This document shows positions 8,430 to 16,333 of a stretch of 36,432 nucleotides of DNA, piece by piece; the first letter of the stretch is position 1; the number at the start of each line of letters is the position of its first letter. The stretch spans positions 1-36,432 of the forward strand of contig CAMYNR010000069.1 in NCBI GenBank assembly GCA_947259715.1, read 5' to 3'. The translations under genes and the position numbers were made by a program. Source of the stretch: an uncultured Desulfuromonadales bacterium. GTDB lineage: Bacteria > Desulfobacterota > Desulfuromonadia > Desulfuromonadales > Geopsychrobacteraceae. Under the pieces are notes generated by a model. The model saw nothing but the letters and a program-made list of their open reading frames with translations, made no database searches and was not told the origin of the DNA.

Positions 8430-9481
8430 TGCTGATGCTGAAACGCCTCTGGGAAACCTGCTGCTCACTGAAACTTGCCATCTACCTCGCTTCTGCCGCC
8501 ACCCTGCTGCTGATGGGCGGCTCGCTGCTGATCCCGTTTAACGCACATGTCTTCGGCAGCATGGACCGCCTGGCTCTCGGCACCTGGCTGGACCAGTTCG
8601 CGGCCAATTCTCTGGAGAAAACCTGGTGGTTTTATCTGGCCGCCGTGATCATGCTGCTGTTTGGCCTGAACACCCTTTGCTGCTTCATTGACTGGCTGGT
8701 GAATATCCGCGCCCGTTGGCGGAAAAGCGGTGAATACCTGCTGCACCTGGGAGTGATTCTGGTTCTTATTGCTTACACCTGGGGGAATATCGCCGGCTGG
8801 CGGCACAATGGTCTGCAGTGTCAGATCGGCGGGGTTACGCCGCTAACAAAATGGCCGGGACATTTTATCCGGGTGGATAACTTTGAACCGGTCTTTACCG
8901 GCCAAGGTCCGCCGCAGGACATGATCAGCGATATCACGATTCTGGAAGGAGACAGGGTCCTCCATCAGGGTCGGGTACAGATCAACCAGCCGTTCCTTGA
9001 TGGCGGGCTCGTGGTCACCCCGGTCTCTTTCGGCCGGCAGCCATCCGGTTACCGGGTGCGCCTGGCCGATTTTCGGCGGGTGGACTTCAAAACCAACACT
9101 CAAATCAGGCTGAATCATGGCGGAACCCTTCGGGTTCTGCGCTTTTTACCCGATGCCCGTCGGCAGGCAAACGGAGAGATTTTTTACCGCAGCAACCAAT
9201 TGGGCAACCCCGCCTTTGAGCTGCAATATACTCATCCGAACGGCGACAACTGGCGCGGCTGGCACTTCCTGCGCCAAGCCCTCCCCAAGGAGCTTGTCGG
9301 TCGTGGCCTTCGCCTGAGGCCTGAAGCACCACTGTTCGACAGCTACAGCAGCCTGACCATCAACTACGATCCCGGTGCGCCGCTGGCAGCTGTTGGCAGT
9401 GGCTTGATGACCGCCGGCGTACTGCTGGCGCTGCTTTCCTTCTATCGCAAGCGCCAGCGACAGGACCGGCCTGAGGTGTAA
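8429..9481 (+). CDS. resB: ResB-like cytochrome c biogenesis protein
   Basis: MLMLKRLWETCCSLKLAIYLASAATLLLMGGSLL; translationally coupled to ccsB (TAATG overlap). Confidence 0.85.
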   Translation: MLMLKRLWETCCSLKLAIYLASAATLLLMGGSLLIPFNAHVFGSMDRLALGTWLDQFAANSLEKTWWFYLAAVIMLLFGLNTLCCFIDWLVNIRARWRKSGEYLLHLGVILVLIAYTWGNIAGWRHNGLQCQIGGVTPLTKWPGHFIRVDNFEPVFTGQGPPQDMISDITILEGDRVLHQGRVQINQPFLDGGLVVTPVSFGRQPSGYRVRLADFRRVDFKTNTQIRLNHGGTLRVLRFLPDARRQANGEIFYRSNQLGNPAFELQYTHPNGDNWRGWHFLRQALPKELVGRGLRLRPEAPLFDSYSSLTINYDPGAPLAAVGSGLMTAGVLLALLSFYRKRQRQDRPEV

Positions 9482-10021
9482 GGTCATCGCATTTCCCTCT
9501 TCTTTGGTTTTAAGCACCCCTCGACTGACCAGTGAAAATCTCAAGGTGTCAATCCTGTCCCGATTGACACCAAAATCGTAGTAGCCGACGCGTGAAGCAG
9601 ACCGGACCGCGATAATTCCTTCGGAGGGCCGCAAGTTGAGTTCCAGGTCGTCTATAAAACCCAGCAGGTCACTTCGGCATTCAGCATGCAGATAGGTTGA
9701 AGTCACTGTAACAATATGAGCCCCAGGAAGTTCCGATACGGCTTCCTGCGCGAGTTGCCATGCCTTGTCGGATGAGATCGCCAGATGAAAGGGTTCAACC
9801 TGGTGATCGCTGTTTTGACTGTCGCTGGAGACGCAGTTGGGTGAGGATGGACAAGGAGCAAGCCCGGAGGCAGTGACACCAAGGCTTACCGGCTTGTGAC
9901 CAGAGCAGGAAAGAAGCAGGAAAACAAAACTGATGACTCCAGCGACTTTAAGAATTTTTTGCCCTTCTGAAAGAACAATCCGCATATCTTTTCTACTTTG
10001 AACACGGCCGGCAGCTACCAC
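9146..10021 (-). CDS. DUF1499 domain lipoprotein with a ~110-aa C-terminal extension antisense to resB
   Basis: LLSCSGHKPVSLG lipobox; CPSSPNCVSSDSQ, HAECRSDLLGFIDDLELNL, RSASRVGYYDFGVNRDRIDTL. Confidence 0.75.
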   Translation of the reverse strand: MVAAGRVQSRKDMRIVLSEGQKILKVAGVISFVFLLLSCSGHKPVSLGVTASGLAPCPSSPNCVSSDSQNSDHQVEPFHLAISSDKAWQLAQEAVSELPGAHIVTVTSTYLHAECRSDLLGFIDDLELNLRPSEGIIAVRSASRVGYYDFGVNRDRIDTLRFSLVSRGVLKTKEEGNAMTLHLRPVLSLALAIEGKQRQQYAGGHQATANSCQRRTGIVVDGQAAVAVEQWCFRPQAKATTDKLLGEGLAQEVPAAPVVAVRMSILQLKGGVAQLVAAVKNLSVCLPTGIG

Positions 10022-10087
10022 CAGTTTTCCACCCCAGCTACTGAAATCAGACTTTCATTTCGAGACAAAACCCAATGAGGGAATAGC

Positions 10088-10187
10088 TAGTTAGTTTCTG
10101 TCCGGAAACTGCCCTTTTTCACCAGCTCGGCGTCAATCAGCGCATTCGCTTGTGCGGCGTAAAGCACTACGCCTCCGCGCAAATGCG
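10088..10187 (+). repeat. Copy 2 of modular hairpin repeat (module A)
   Basis: TAGTTAGTTTCTGTCCGGAAACTGCCCTTTTTCACC...GCGGCGTAAAGCACTACGCCTCCGCGCAAATGC. Confidence 0.92.
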
Positions 10188-10537
10188 GAGCCATGCGCGG
10201 CGATAAACAGGAAAACGAAACAATAGAGCACCGCCAACTCACCGCCATTGAGAATCGGCAGAAACTCCTTGGTGCCATGGGCAAGCCAGTATGCAAAAGC
10301 CATCAATCCGCTGCAGAGAAAAGCTGCCCAGCGGGTCAGCAGGCCGATCATAATGAACAGGCCACCAAGCAACTCGATGGGGCCGGCGATGTAAATGATA
10401 TGGGCTGGAGTGCCGGCATGCGCCGCAAGAGGAAAATCAAGCAACTTCTGGGTTCCATGCCAGAGAAACAAAAAACCGGAGAAGATCCTCAGCAGAGCAT
10501 AGGTTTGGGTATCAAAGCGTGCCATGAAGTGACTCAT
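10133..10537 (-). CDS. DoxX family membrane protein, C-terminus encoded by the repeat
   Basis: LLRIFSGFLFLWHGTQKLLDFP, GPIELLGGLFIMIGLLTRWAAF; last residues AFARRRSALRRTSECAD come from the repeat. Confidence 0.85.
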   Translation of the reverse strand: MSHFMARFDTQTYALLRIFSGFLFLWHGTQKLLDFPLAAHAGTPAHIIYIAGPIELLGGLFIMIGLLTRWAAFLCSGLMAFAYWLAHGTKEFLPILNGGELAVLYCFVFLFIAAHGSAFARRRSALRRTSECAD

Positions 10538-10561
10538 TTTTTCACCTCCAGTAAAAGCTGA

Positions 10562-10703
10562 TTCTCTCTCCAGGAACCAGGCTCAGATGCCCCATAGCAA
10601 GGGTGTCTGTTGCCTGGATGGTGACAGTAAAGCTCCAGGGATTGGGTTCAAGTGGTCCTGGAGATGGGACATCTGAGCCCGGTTCGCCGATTGGTTGAGA
10701 GAA
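10562..10703. ncRNA. Copy 1 of a two-copy structured intergenic element
   Basis: Nested complementary segments: TTCTCTC/GAGAGAA, GGCTCAGATG/CATCTGAGCC, CTGTTGCC/GGTGACAG, CTCCAGG/CCTGGAG; homologous to 27456-27609. Confidence 0.6.
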
Positions 10704-10866
10704 GGACGTAGCAGATTGCCTTATTTGTATTCATATCACCATTGAGCACCGAAGCAAGCGGTCCGCAGGCGAATTCATTTCAGGTTGCACCTTCTGTGGT
10801 CCCCGCTCCTTAAGCAGATTGAAAAACAGCCATTCTGACCTATAATTTCGCTTGCCTGACCCTCGG

Positions 10867-10892
10867 TCTGATAAAAATATATACCTATCAGA
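10867..10892 (+). promoter_or_regulatory. Inverted repeat at the ribosome-binding region of the P-type ATPase gene
   Basis: TCTGATA-N12-TATCAGA, right arm overlapping the AGAGG Shine-Dalgarno. Confidence 0.4.
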
Positions 10893-10904
10893 GGATTGAA
10901 ACAT

Positions 10905-13625
10905 ATGGAGACCCTACTGTCCCGTCATTGGCACCATCTGCCCCAGGATGAGGTTGTCACCCTGCTGGAATCAAACCGCGAAACAGGGCTCGACATATTT
11001 ACGGTCAAGCATCGACAAACCCACTTTGGACCAAATCGTCTGACCCAGAAAAAAGGCAAGAGCCCACTTATATTGTTCCTGCTGCAGTTTCATCAGCCGC
11101 TTATTTATATCCTGCTGGCCGCGACAGCCATCACCTTTTTGCTCAGTGAATACGTCGACAGCGGTGTCATCTTCGGCGTTGTGCTGGTCAATGCGATCAT
11201 CGGCTATATTCAGGAAGCCAAGGCTTTAAAAGCCATTGAAGCACTAGCGCGCTCAATGGAAGGGATGGCGACGGTCCTGCGGGCAGGCGAAAAACACACT
11301 GTCGCTGCTTCAGAGCTGGTTCCGGGGGATATTGTCCTGCTGCAGTCGGGAGATAAAGTGCCGGCCGATATTCGCCTGCTGCGCTCCAGAGAGCTGCAGA
11401 TCGATGAATCGGCGCTGACAGGTGAGTCCGTGCCGGTGCAAAAACAGCACGAAAGGTTGGCTCAAGAGACCGGTCTGGCCGATCGCAGCAATATGGCCTA
11501 CTCTTCCACCCTGGTCACCTATGGGGCGGGATCTGGAGTGGTTGTCGCCACAGGTGATCTTACCGAGATCGGCCGGATCAACGCCCTGATCGCCAGTGCC
11601 GACACTCTGGCGACGCCGCTGACCAGAAAAATTGCCGATTTCAGCCACGTCCTGCTCAGGGCGATTCTGGTTCTGGCAGGTTTGACGCTGCTGGCCGGCT
11701 GGCTGCACGGTGAGCCCTTGCTGGACACTTTTCTGGCAGCCGTCGCACTGGCGGTCGGTGCGATTCCGGAGGGCCTGCCGGCCGCCATGACCATCATGCT
11801 GGCGATCGGGGTCGGCAAGATGGCCCGGCGCAACGCAATTATCCGCAAGATGCCGGCAGTAGAAACCCTAGGCAGCACGACGGTCATCTGCTCCGATAAA
11901 ACCGGCACCCTCACTCAGAACCAGATGACGGTACAATCCCTCTGGGCAGCTGGCCAGGACTATGAGCTGACCGGACTGGGCTATGCCCCGGAGGGCGAGG
12001 TGCGCCAAAGTGACCGACCGATCGAGCCATCCGCCAACCCCGCCCTGCTTGAATGCCTGACAGCCGGATTGCTCTGCAACGATTCCAGGCTGGTCAAAAA
12101 AGAGGCGCAATGGGGCATCGAAGGTGATCCGACCGAAGTCGCCTTAATCACTGCGGCGATAAAAGCTGGCCTCTCTCAAAAACAGGTCGAAAAGGATCAG
12201 CCGCGCATCGATACCCTGCCGTTTGAATCCCAGCATCAATACATGGCGACTCTGCATGGGTCGGGACCGGACGCGGCGGTCATTTACATGAAAGGATCGG
12301 TGGAAAGCGTTTTGGCCCGCTGCCATGAGGCCTTCTGGGACGAACCGGGGAAAAATAGTTTCGATCCGGACGCGATCCACCAGGAGATTGAGATTTTGGC
12401 TGCCAAAGGCCTGCGGGTTTTGGCTCTGGCGAGAAAAATGGTCACAGCGTCCAAGCAAACGGTCGACCATTCCGACGTAGCCGAAGGACTCACCTTCCTT
12501 GGCTTTCAAGCAATGATGGACCCACCTCGGGACGAGGCGACCAGCGCCGTCGAAGCATGTAAAAAAGCCGGCATCCAGGTCAAGATGATCACTGGGGATC
12601 ACCTTGTAACCGCCGCAGCAATTGCTCGCCAGATCGGTCTCGACCGTCAGGCCGGAAATAATCCGGATAAATTTGCCATCAATGGCCAGAAACTCTCGCA
12701 ACTCACCGACCAGGAATTGGTCGAGGTGGCCCGTCAAGCGGTTGTTTTTGCCCGGGTCACCCCGGAGCAGAAATTGCGGCTGGTCGAAGCCCTGCAGGCG
12801 AGCGGCCAGGTCACGGCGATGACCGGCGATGGCGTCAACGACGCGCCGGCTCTAAAACGGGCGGACATCGGTATTGCGATGGGCATCAGCGGCACCGAGG
12901 TGGCCAAGGAAGCTGCCGACATGGTGCTCACCGATGACAATTTCTCCACCATTCAGGCCGCCGTCGAAGAAGGCCGGGCGGTCTTTGACAACCTGATCAG
13001 ATTTATCACCTGGACTCTGCCGACCAATATCGGCGAGGGTCTGGTCATCCTGGTGGCAGTTTTTGCTGGTGTGGCCCTTCCGATCACCCCGGTCCAGATT
13101 CTCTGGATTAATATGACCACGGCCGTGCTGCTCGGGCTGATGCTAGCCTTCGAGAATAAGGAGCCGGGGATCATGGAACGTCCACCAAGACGACCGGACA
13201 CACCGGTCCTGACCCGGGTTCTTGCTTTCCGTATCGGTCTGGTCAGCCTGATGCTGCTGCTTGGCGCCTTCGGGCTGTTCGAATATGCCCTGCTGCATGG
13301 CCAAAGCATCGAAACCGCCCGCACCGTTGCCGTCAATATGTTTGTTTTCGGAGAGCTTTTTTATCTGTTTAATTGTCGCTCGCTGCGCTACTCGATGTTT
13401 GCTCTGGGGATTTTTTCCAACCGCTGGCTGATTGGCGGGGTCACAATCATGGCCCTGCTGCAAATATTTTTTACCTACTCTCCAATGATGAATCGCCTCT
13501 TTGGAACCGCACCTATCACCCTTCTTGAATGGGGCTGGGTTTTTGCCGGTGGTTTGCTGATCTACTGCGTGATAGGCGGGGAGAAATGGCTGCGGCGCCG
13601 CGCTCTGCGGGAAAGCCGGACTTGA
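10905..13625 (+). CDS. Cation-translocating P-type ATPase (P2A/PMR1-SERCA-like)
   Basis: DKTGTLTQNQMTV, TGES, PEGLPAAMTI, MTGDGVNDAPALKRADIGIAMG. Confidence 0.93.
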   Translation: METLLSRHWHHLPQDEVVTLLESNRETGLDIFTVKHRQTHFGPNRLTQKKGKSPLILFLLQFHQPLIYILLAATAITFLLSEYVDSGVIFGVVLVNAIIGYIQEAKALKAIEALARSMEGMATVLRAGEKHTVAASELVPGDIVLLQSGDKVPADIRLLRSRELQIDESALTGESVPVQKQHERLAQETGLADRSNMAYSSTLVTYGAGSGVVVATGDLTEIGRINALIASADTLATPLTRKIADFSHVLLRAILVLAGLTLLAGWLHGEPLLDTFLAAVALAVGAIPEGLPAAMTIMLAIGVGKMARRNAIIRKMPAVETLGSTTVICSDKTGTLTQNQMTVQSLWAAGQDYELTGLGYAPEGEVRQSDRPIEPSANPALLECLTAGLLCNDSRLVKKEAQWGIEGDPTEVALITAAIKAGLSQKQVEKDQPRIDTLPFESQHQYMATLHGSGPDAAVIYMKGSVESVLARCHEAFWDEPGKNSFDPDAIHQEIEILAAKGLRVLALARKMVTASKQTVDHSDVAEGLTFLGFQAMMDPPRDEATSAVEACKKAGIQVKMITGDHLVTAAAIARQIGLDRQAGNNPDKFAINGQKLSQLTDQELVEVARQAVVFARVTPEQKLRLVEALQASGQVTAMTGDGVNDAPALKRADIGIAMGISGTEVAKEAADMVLTDDNFSTIQAAVEEGRAVFDNLIRFITWTLPTNIGEGLVILVAVFAGVALPITPVQILWINMTTAVLLGLMLAFENKEPGIMERPPRRPDTPVLTRVLAFRIGLVSLMLLLGAFGLFEYALLHGQSIETARTVAVNMFVFGELFYLFNCRSLRYSMFALGIFSNRWLIGGVTIMALLQIFFTYSPMMNRLFGTAPITLLEWGWVFAGGLLIYCVIGGEKWLRRRALRESRT

Positions 13626-13647
13626 GAGGTAAGAGCCGAATACCAGC

Positions 13648-14550
13648 TTATTCAGCCAGCTGATAGTGCATAATCCAGAGCCCTTTTTCCGGCGCTGACT
13701 CAGGGAAATCAGGGCCAGGCTGCAACGCTTCAGCTAACTGTGCCGCCGGCAAGAGCTCGGCAAACTGACTTTGGATAAAATCGGGAGATAAAAAATGCGC
13801 GTTCAGACAGGCGAGGACCTCCCCACCAGGTGCCAATAATTCTGGCAAGCGGCGCAGCAATTTCGGCCAATCCCGTTCGGCATTAAAACTTTTCCCCTGG
13901 GAGGCCGGCGGATCGCAGACAATCAGGTCGAAGGGACCCAGTTTGCGCAATTTGCTGAAGCTGCGGAACAGCTCCAGAGGCAAGAAACTGACACCTCGCT
14001 TATCCAGGCCATTCAACCGGTGATTATAACGCCCCAACTCCAAAGCGCTGCGATTCATATCCAGATTAACCACCTGCCTGGCCCCGCCAGCAAGTGCCGC
14101 AACGGAAAAACTGCAGGTGTAGGCAAAAAGATTCAAGACTCTTTTCTGTTCCGACCGCTCCCGCACCAGCTGGCGTCCGGCTGCCATATCAATAAAAAAT
14201 CCGATATTCTGGGCGTCAGCTAAGCGCAGCCGATAGCTCAGACCGGCTTCAACGGCAACAACATCCTCCGGCAAACAGCCCCAGAGCAGACGGCTGGGGG
14301 AATTTCGCACAAACCGTTCCTGCAGCAAAATCCCTTCTGCCTGAGGAATAACCTGCCGCAACACCTGGACCAGCTGCTGCAACCATTCAGCGCCCCGGGC
14401 TCGATAGAGGGTTATCAGGATGACCGGCTGAAACCAATCGATGAGGAGATCATCATAGCCGGGGAAACAATGCCCACGGCCGTGAAAAAGGCGCCGCGAC
14501 TCTCCACCATGGGGAAGATGGGTTTGAATTTCTGCAAGAAGGGATTGCAT
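13648..14550 (-). CDS. Class I SAM-dependent methyltransferase, RlmI/RlmK-like
   Basis: VLNLFAYTCSFSVAALAGGARQVVNLDMNRSALELGRYNHRLNGL; FDLIVCDPPASQ. Confidence 0.82.
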   Translation of the reverse strand: MQSLLAEIQTHLPHGGESRRLFHGRGHCFPGYDDLLIDWFQPVILITLYRARGAEWLQQLVQVLRQVIPQAEGILLQERFVRNSPSRLLWGCLPEDVVAVEAGLSYRLRLADAQNIGFFIDMAAGRQLVRERSEQKRVLNLFAYTCSFSVAALAGGARQVVNLDMNRSALELGRYNHRLNGLDKRGVSFLPLELFRSFSKLRKLGPFDLIVCDPPASQGKSFNAERDWPKLLRRLPELLAPGGEVLACLNAHFLSPDFIQSQFAELLPAAQLAEALQPGPDFPESAPEKGLWIMHYQLAE

Positions 14551-14564
14551 GTAAAGCTGAAGCT

Positions 14565-14912
14565 CTAAAGCTGGTTTTTCAGGTCGGCAAGTTCGTTCTT
14601 GTGGTAGACATCAAAAAATATCACGCTGTTATCGGCTACCTTGTCGCAGAGTCCGCATTCATCCGCGAGTTTTTTGCCTTCGTTGCGACAGATTTCACAC
14701 CAGTGATAAATCAGCCGATAGTCGCGCCGGCCGACATATTTTTTATACCGCCCGTGATGCAAGCCATGCATCATTCCATCAGCATCATCCGGCGCCCTGA
14801 GCAGGCGCTGAATGACGCGCTGAATCCGCTGATAACCGGGTCGGTTGAGCTTGGCGATTTTTTTCATTTTGGCCAAAAATTTTGGTGTTGGATGATAGGT
14901 ATAGTTTGCCAT
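14565..14912 (-). CDS. RelE/ParE-superfamily toxin-like protein with a paired CxxC insert
   Basis: MANYTYHPTPKFLAKMKKIAKLN...HHGRYKKYVGRRDYRLIYHWCEIC...CGLCDKVADNSVIFFDVYHKNEL. Confidence 0.65.
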   Translation of the reverse strand: MANYTYHPTPKFLAKMKKIAKLNRPGYQRIQRVIQRLLRAPDDADGMMHGLHHGRYKKYVGRRDYRLIYHWCEICRNEGKKLADECGLCDKVADNSVIFFDVYHKNELADLKNQL

Positions 14913-14920
14913 CTGTTCTG

Positions 14921-15649
14921 CTAGCGCTCCCGCAGTTTCGCGAGCAGCCTCAGCAGCTCCAGGTAGAGCCAGACCAGGGTGACAATCAGTCCGAAGGCTG
15001 CATACCATTCAATATATTTGGGCGCGACACCGTCCCCCCGCTCAATAAAGTCAAAATCCAGGACCAGGTTCAATGAAGCGATCACCACGACAAACAGGCT
15101 GAAGCCGATGCCGATCCAGCCGGACTCGTGAATGTAAGGCATCTGCCAACCAAAAAAACTGCCGACAAAACCGATCAGGTAAACCACCATGATCCCGCCG
15201 GTCGCCGCGACGATTCCAAGGCGAAAGTTTTCCGTCACCTTGATTAAACCTGATTTATAGGCCAACAGCAGACAGAACAGCACACCAAAGGTTAAAGCGA
15301 CCGCCTGGATGACGATCCCTGGAAAACGAACTTCGAAAAAGGCCGATATTCCACCAAGAGCCAACCCTTCGAGAATGGCATAGGCCGGAGCCAGAACAGG
15401 GGCCCAGGTCTGCTTGAAAATTGCCACCATGGCAACAATGAAACCGCCGATCAGGCCGGTCATCATCCAGGGCATGACCGCTTGCTGACCCTGATTGTAA
15501 AACAGGTTCCAGGTCCAGCCGGCACCAATCACCAGTAACGCAAGCAGAGTCACGGTCTTGTTGACGGTGCCCTGTAAGCTCATCGTCTCTGCACCCGGTA
15601 AGGACTGGGTAAAGACCTTTTCTTTCATCATTGGATTGGATGTGCGCAT
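14921..15649 (-). CDS. Bax inhibitor-1/YccA family membrane protein
   Basis: Seven-TM pattern, LEGLALGGISAFFE, LDFDFIERGDGVAPKYIEWYAAFGLIVTLVWLYLELLRLL. Confidence 0.88.
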   Translation of the reverse strand: MRTSNPMMKEKVFTQSLPGAETMSLQGTVNKTVTLLALLVIGAGWTWNLFYNQGQQAVMPWMMTGLIGGFIVAMVAIFKQTWAPVLAPAYAILEGLALGGISAFFEVRFPGIVIQAVALTFGVLFCLLLAYKSGLIKVTENFRLGIVAATGGIMVVYLIGFVGSFFGWQMPYIHESGWIGIGFSLFVVVIASLNLVLDFDFIERGDGVAPKYIEWYAAFGLIVTLVWLYLELLRLLAKLRER

Positions 15650-15713
15650 AGATTACTCCTGCAAAAGAAAAACGATCCTTATCCTAGCAACAAACCCCCC
15701 GCTTGGCGACATG

Positions 15714-15741
15714 AAAAGACCTACCCATTTTCGGATAGGTC
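15714..15741 (-). terminator. Putative terminator after small GPERR protein A
   Basis: Minus strand GACCTATCC-GAAAAT-GGGTAGGTC-TTTT. Confidence 0.5.
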
Positions 15742-15768
15742 CATTACTCAACAGTCTTTTTTATCCAT

Positions 15769-15969
15769 TTAAAGAGAATAACTGACTTTTCGTCGCTCCG
15801 GGCCACTATAGATTTTCGGCCGCGGGTCGCGAACCGGATCGACTCCCACCACGACCCAGCCACTCTGCCTCTCGAACTCGCGTATTTTCTCCGTTTCAAT
15901 CAAGTACTGCAATAAGGAGGGGCGCACCAGCTCCTCGGACTCGTCGGGATATCTCACCTTGATATACAT
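15769..15969 (-). CDS. Small GPERR-motif protein A (GSU3473-like family)
   Basis: MYIKVRYPDESEELVRPSLLQYLIETEKIREFERQSGWVVVGVDPVRDPRPKIYSGPERRKVSYSL; GGAGGG ribosome-binding site. Confidence 0.8.
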   Translation of the reverse strand: MYIKVRYPDESEELVRPSLLQYLIETEKIREFERQSGWVVVGVDPVRDPRPKIYSGPERRKVSYSL

Positions 15970-16030
15970 TCTGCCCTCCTTTTCCAAGCGACCGCGCCAA
16001 TGGGCCCAAAGCTATAGATAGAGACCATAG

Positions 16031-16217
16031 ATTAGTTCCTGTCCGGAAGCCGCCCTTTTTTGCCAACTCGGCGTCAATTGGCGCAATCGCTTGTGCGGCG
16101 TAAAGTACTACGCCTCCGCGCAATTGCTTGATTTCCTTGATTTGACAAAAAATTGCTGGTTTCCAGATCAGAAACGCGCAGCGTGCCATCCGGGGTTTCC
16201 GGATGCCAACCAGTTAC
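16031..16217 (+). repeat. Full-length copy of modular hairpin repeat (modules A+B+C)
   Basis: ATTAGTTCCTGTCCGGAAGCCGCCC...ACTACGCCTCCGCGCAATTGC...CAAAAAATTGCTGGTTTCCAGATCAGAAAC...CATCCGGGGTTTCCGGATGCCAACCAGTTAC. Confidence 0.88.
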
Positions 16218-16333
16218 AATTCAACGATAAAAGTAGCACAAATGATAGGCAACTCAAGTCCTCTTTGCCAACTAGAAATTTACTGGAAAAGGTGTAAGAT
16301 TATAAGGACCTATCTGCCACAGGAGCCTGCCTG

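Noticed and set aside
7785-8468. 227-aa minus-strand ORF opposite ccsB
   Set aside because: Antisense to a transmembrane protein gene; Q/K/E-rich composition is the expected mirror of hydrophobic codons
10562-10703. Known riboswitch (for example c-di-GMP GEMM, yybP-ykoY or M-box) upstream of the P-type ATPase
   Set aside because: Conserved core motifs of those classes are not present, and the second copy sits in an unrelated gene context
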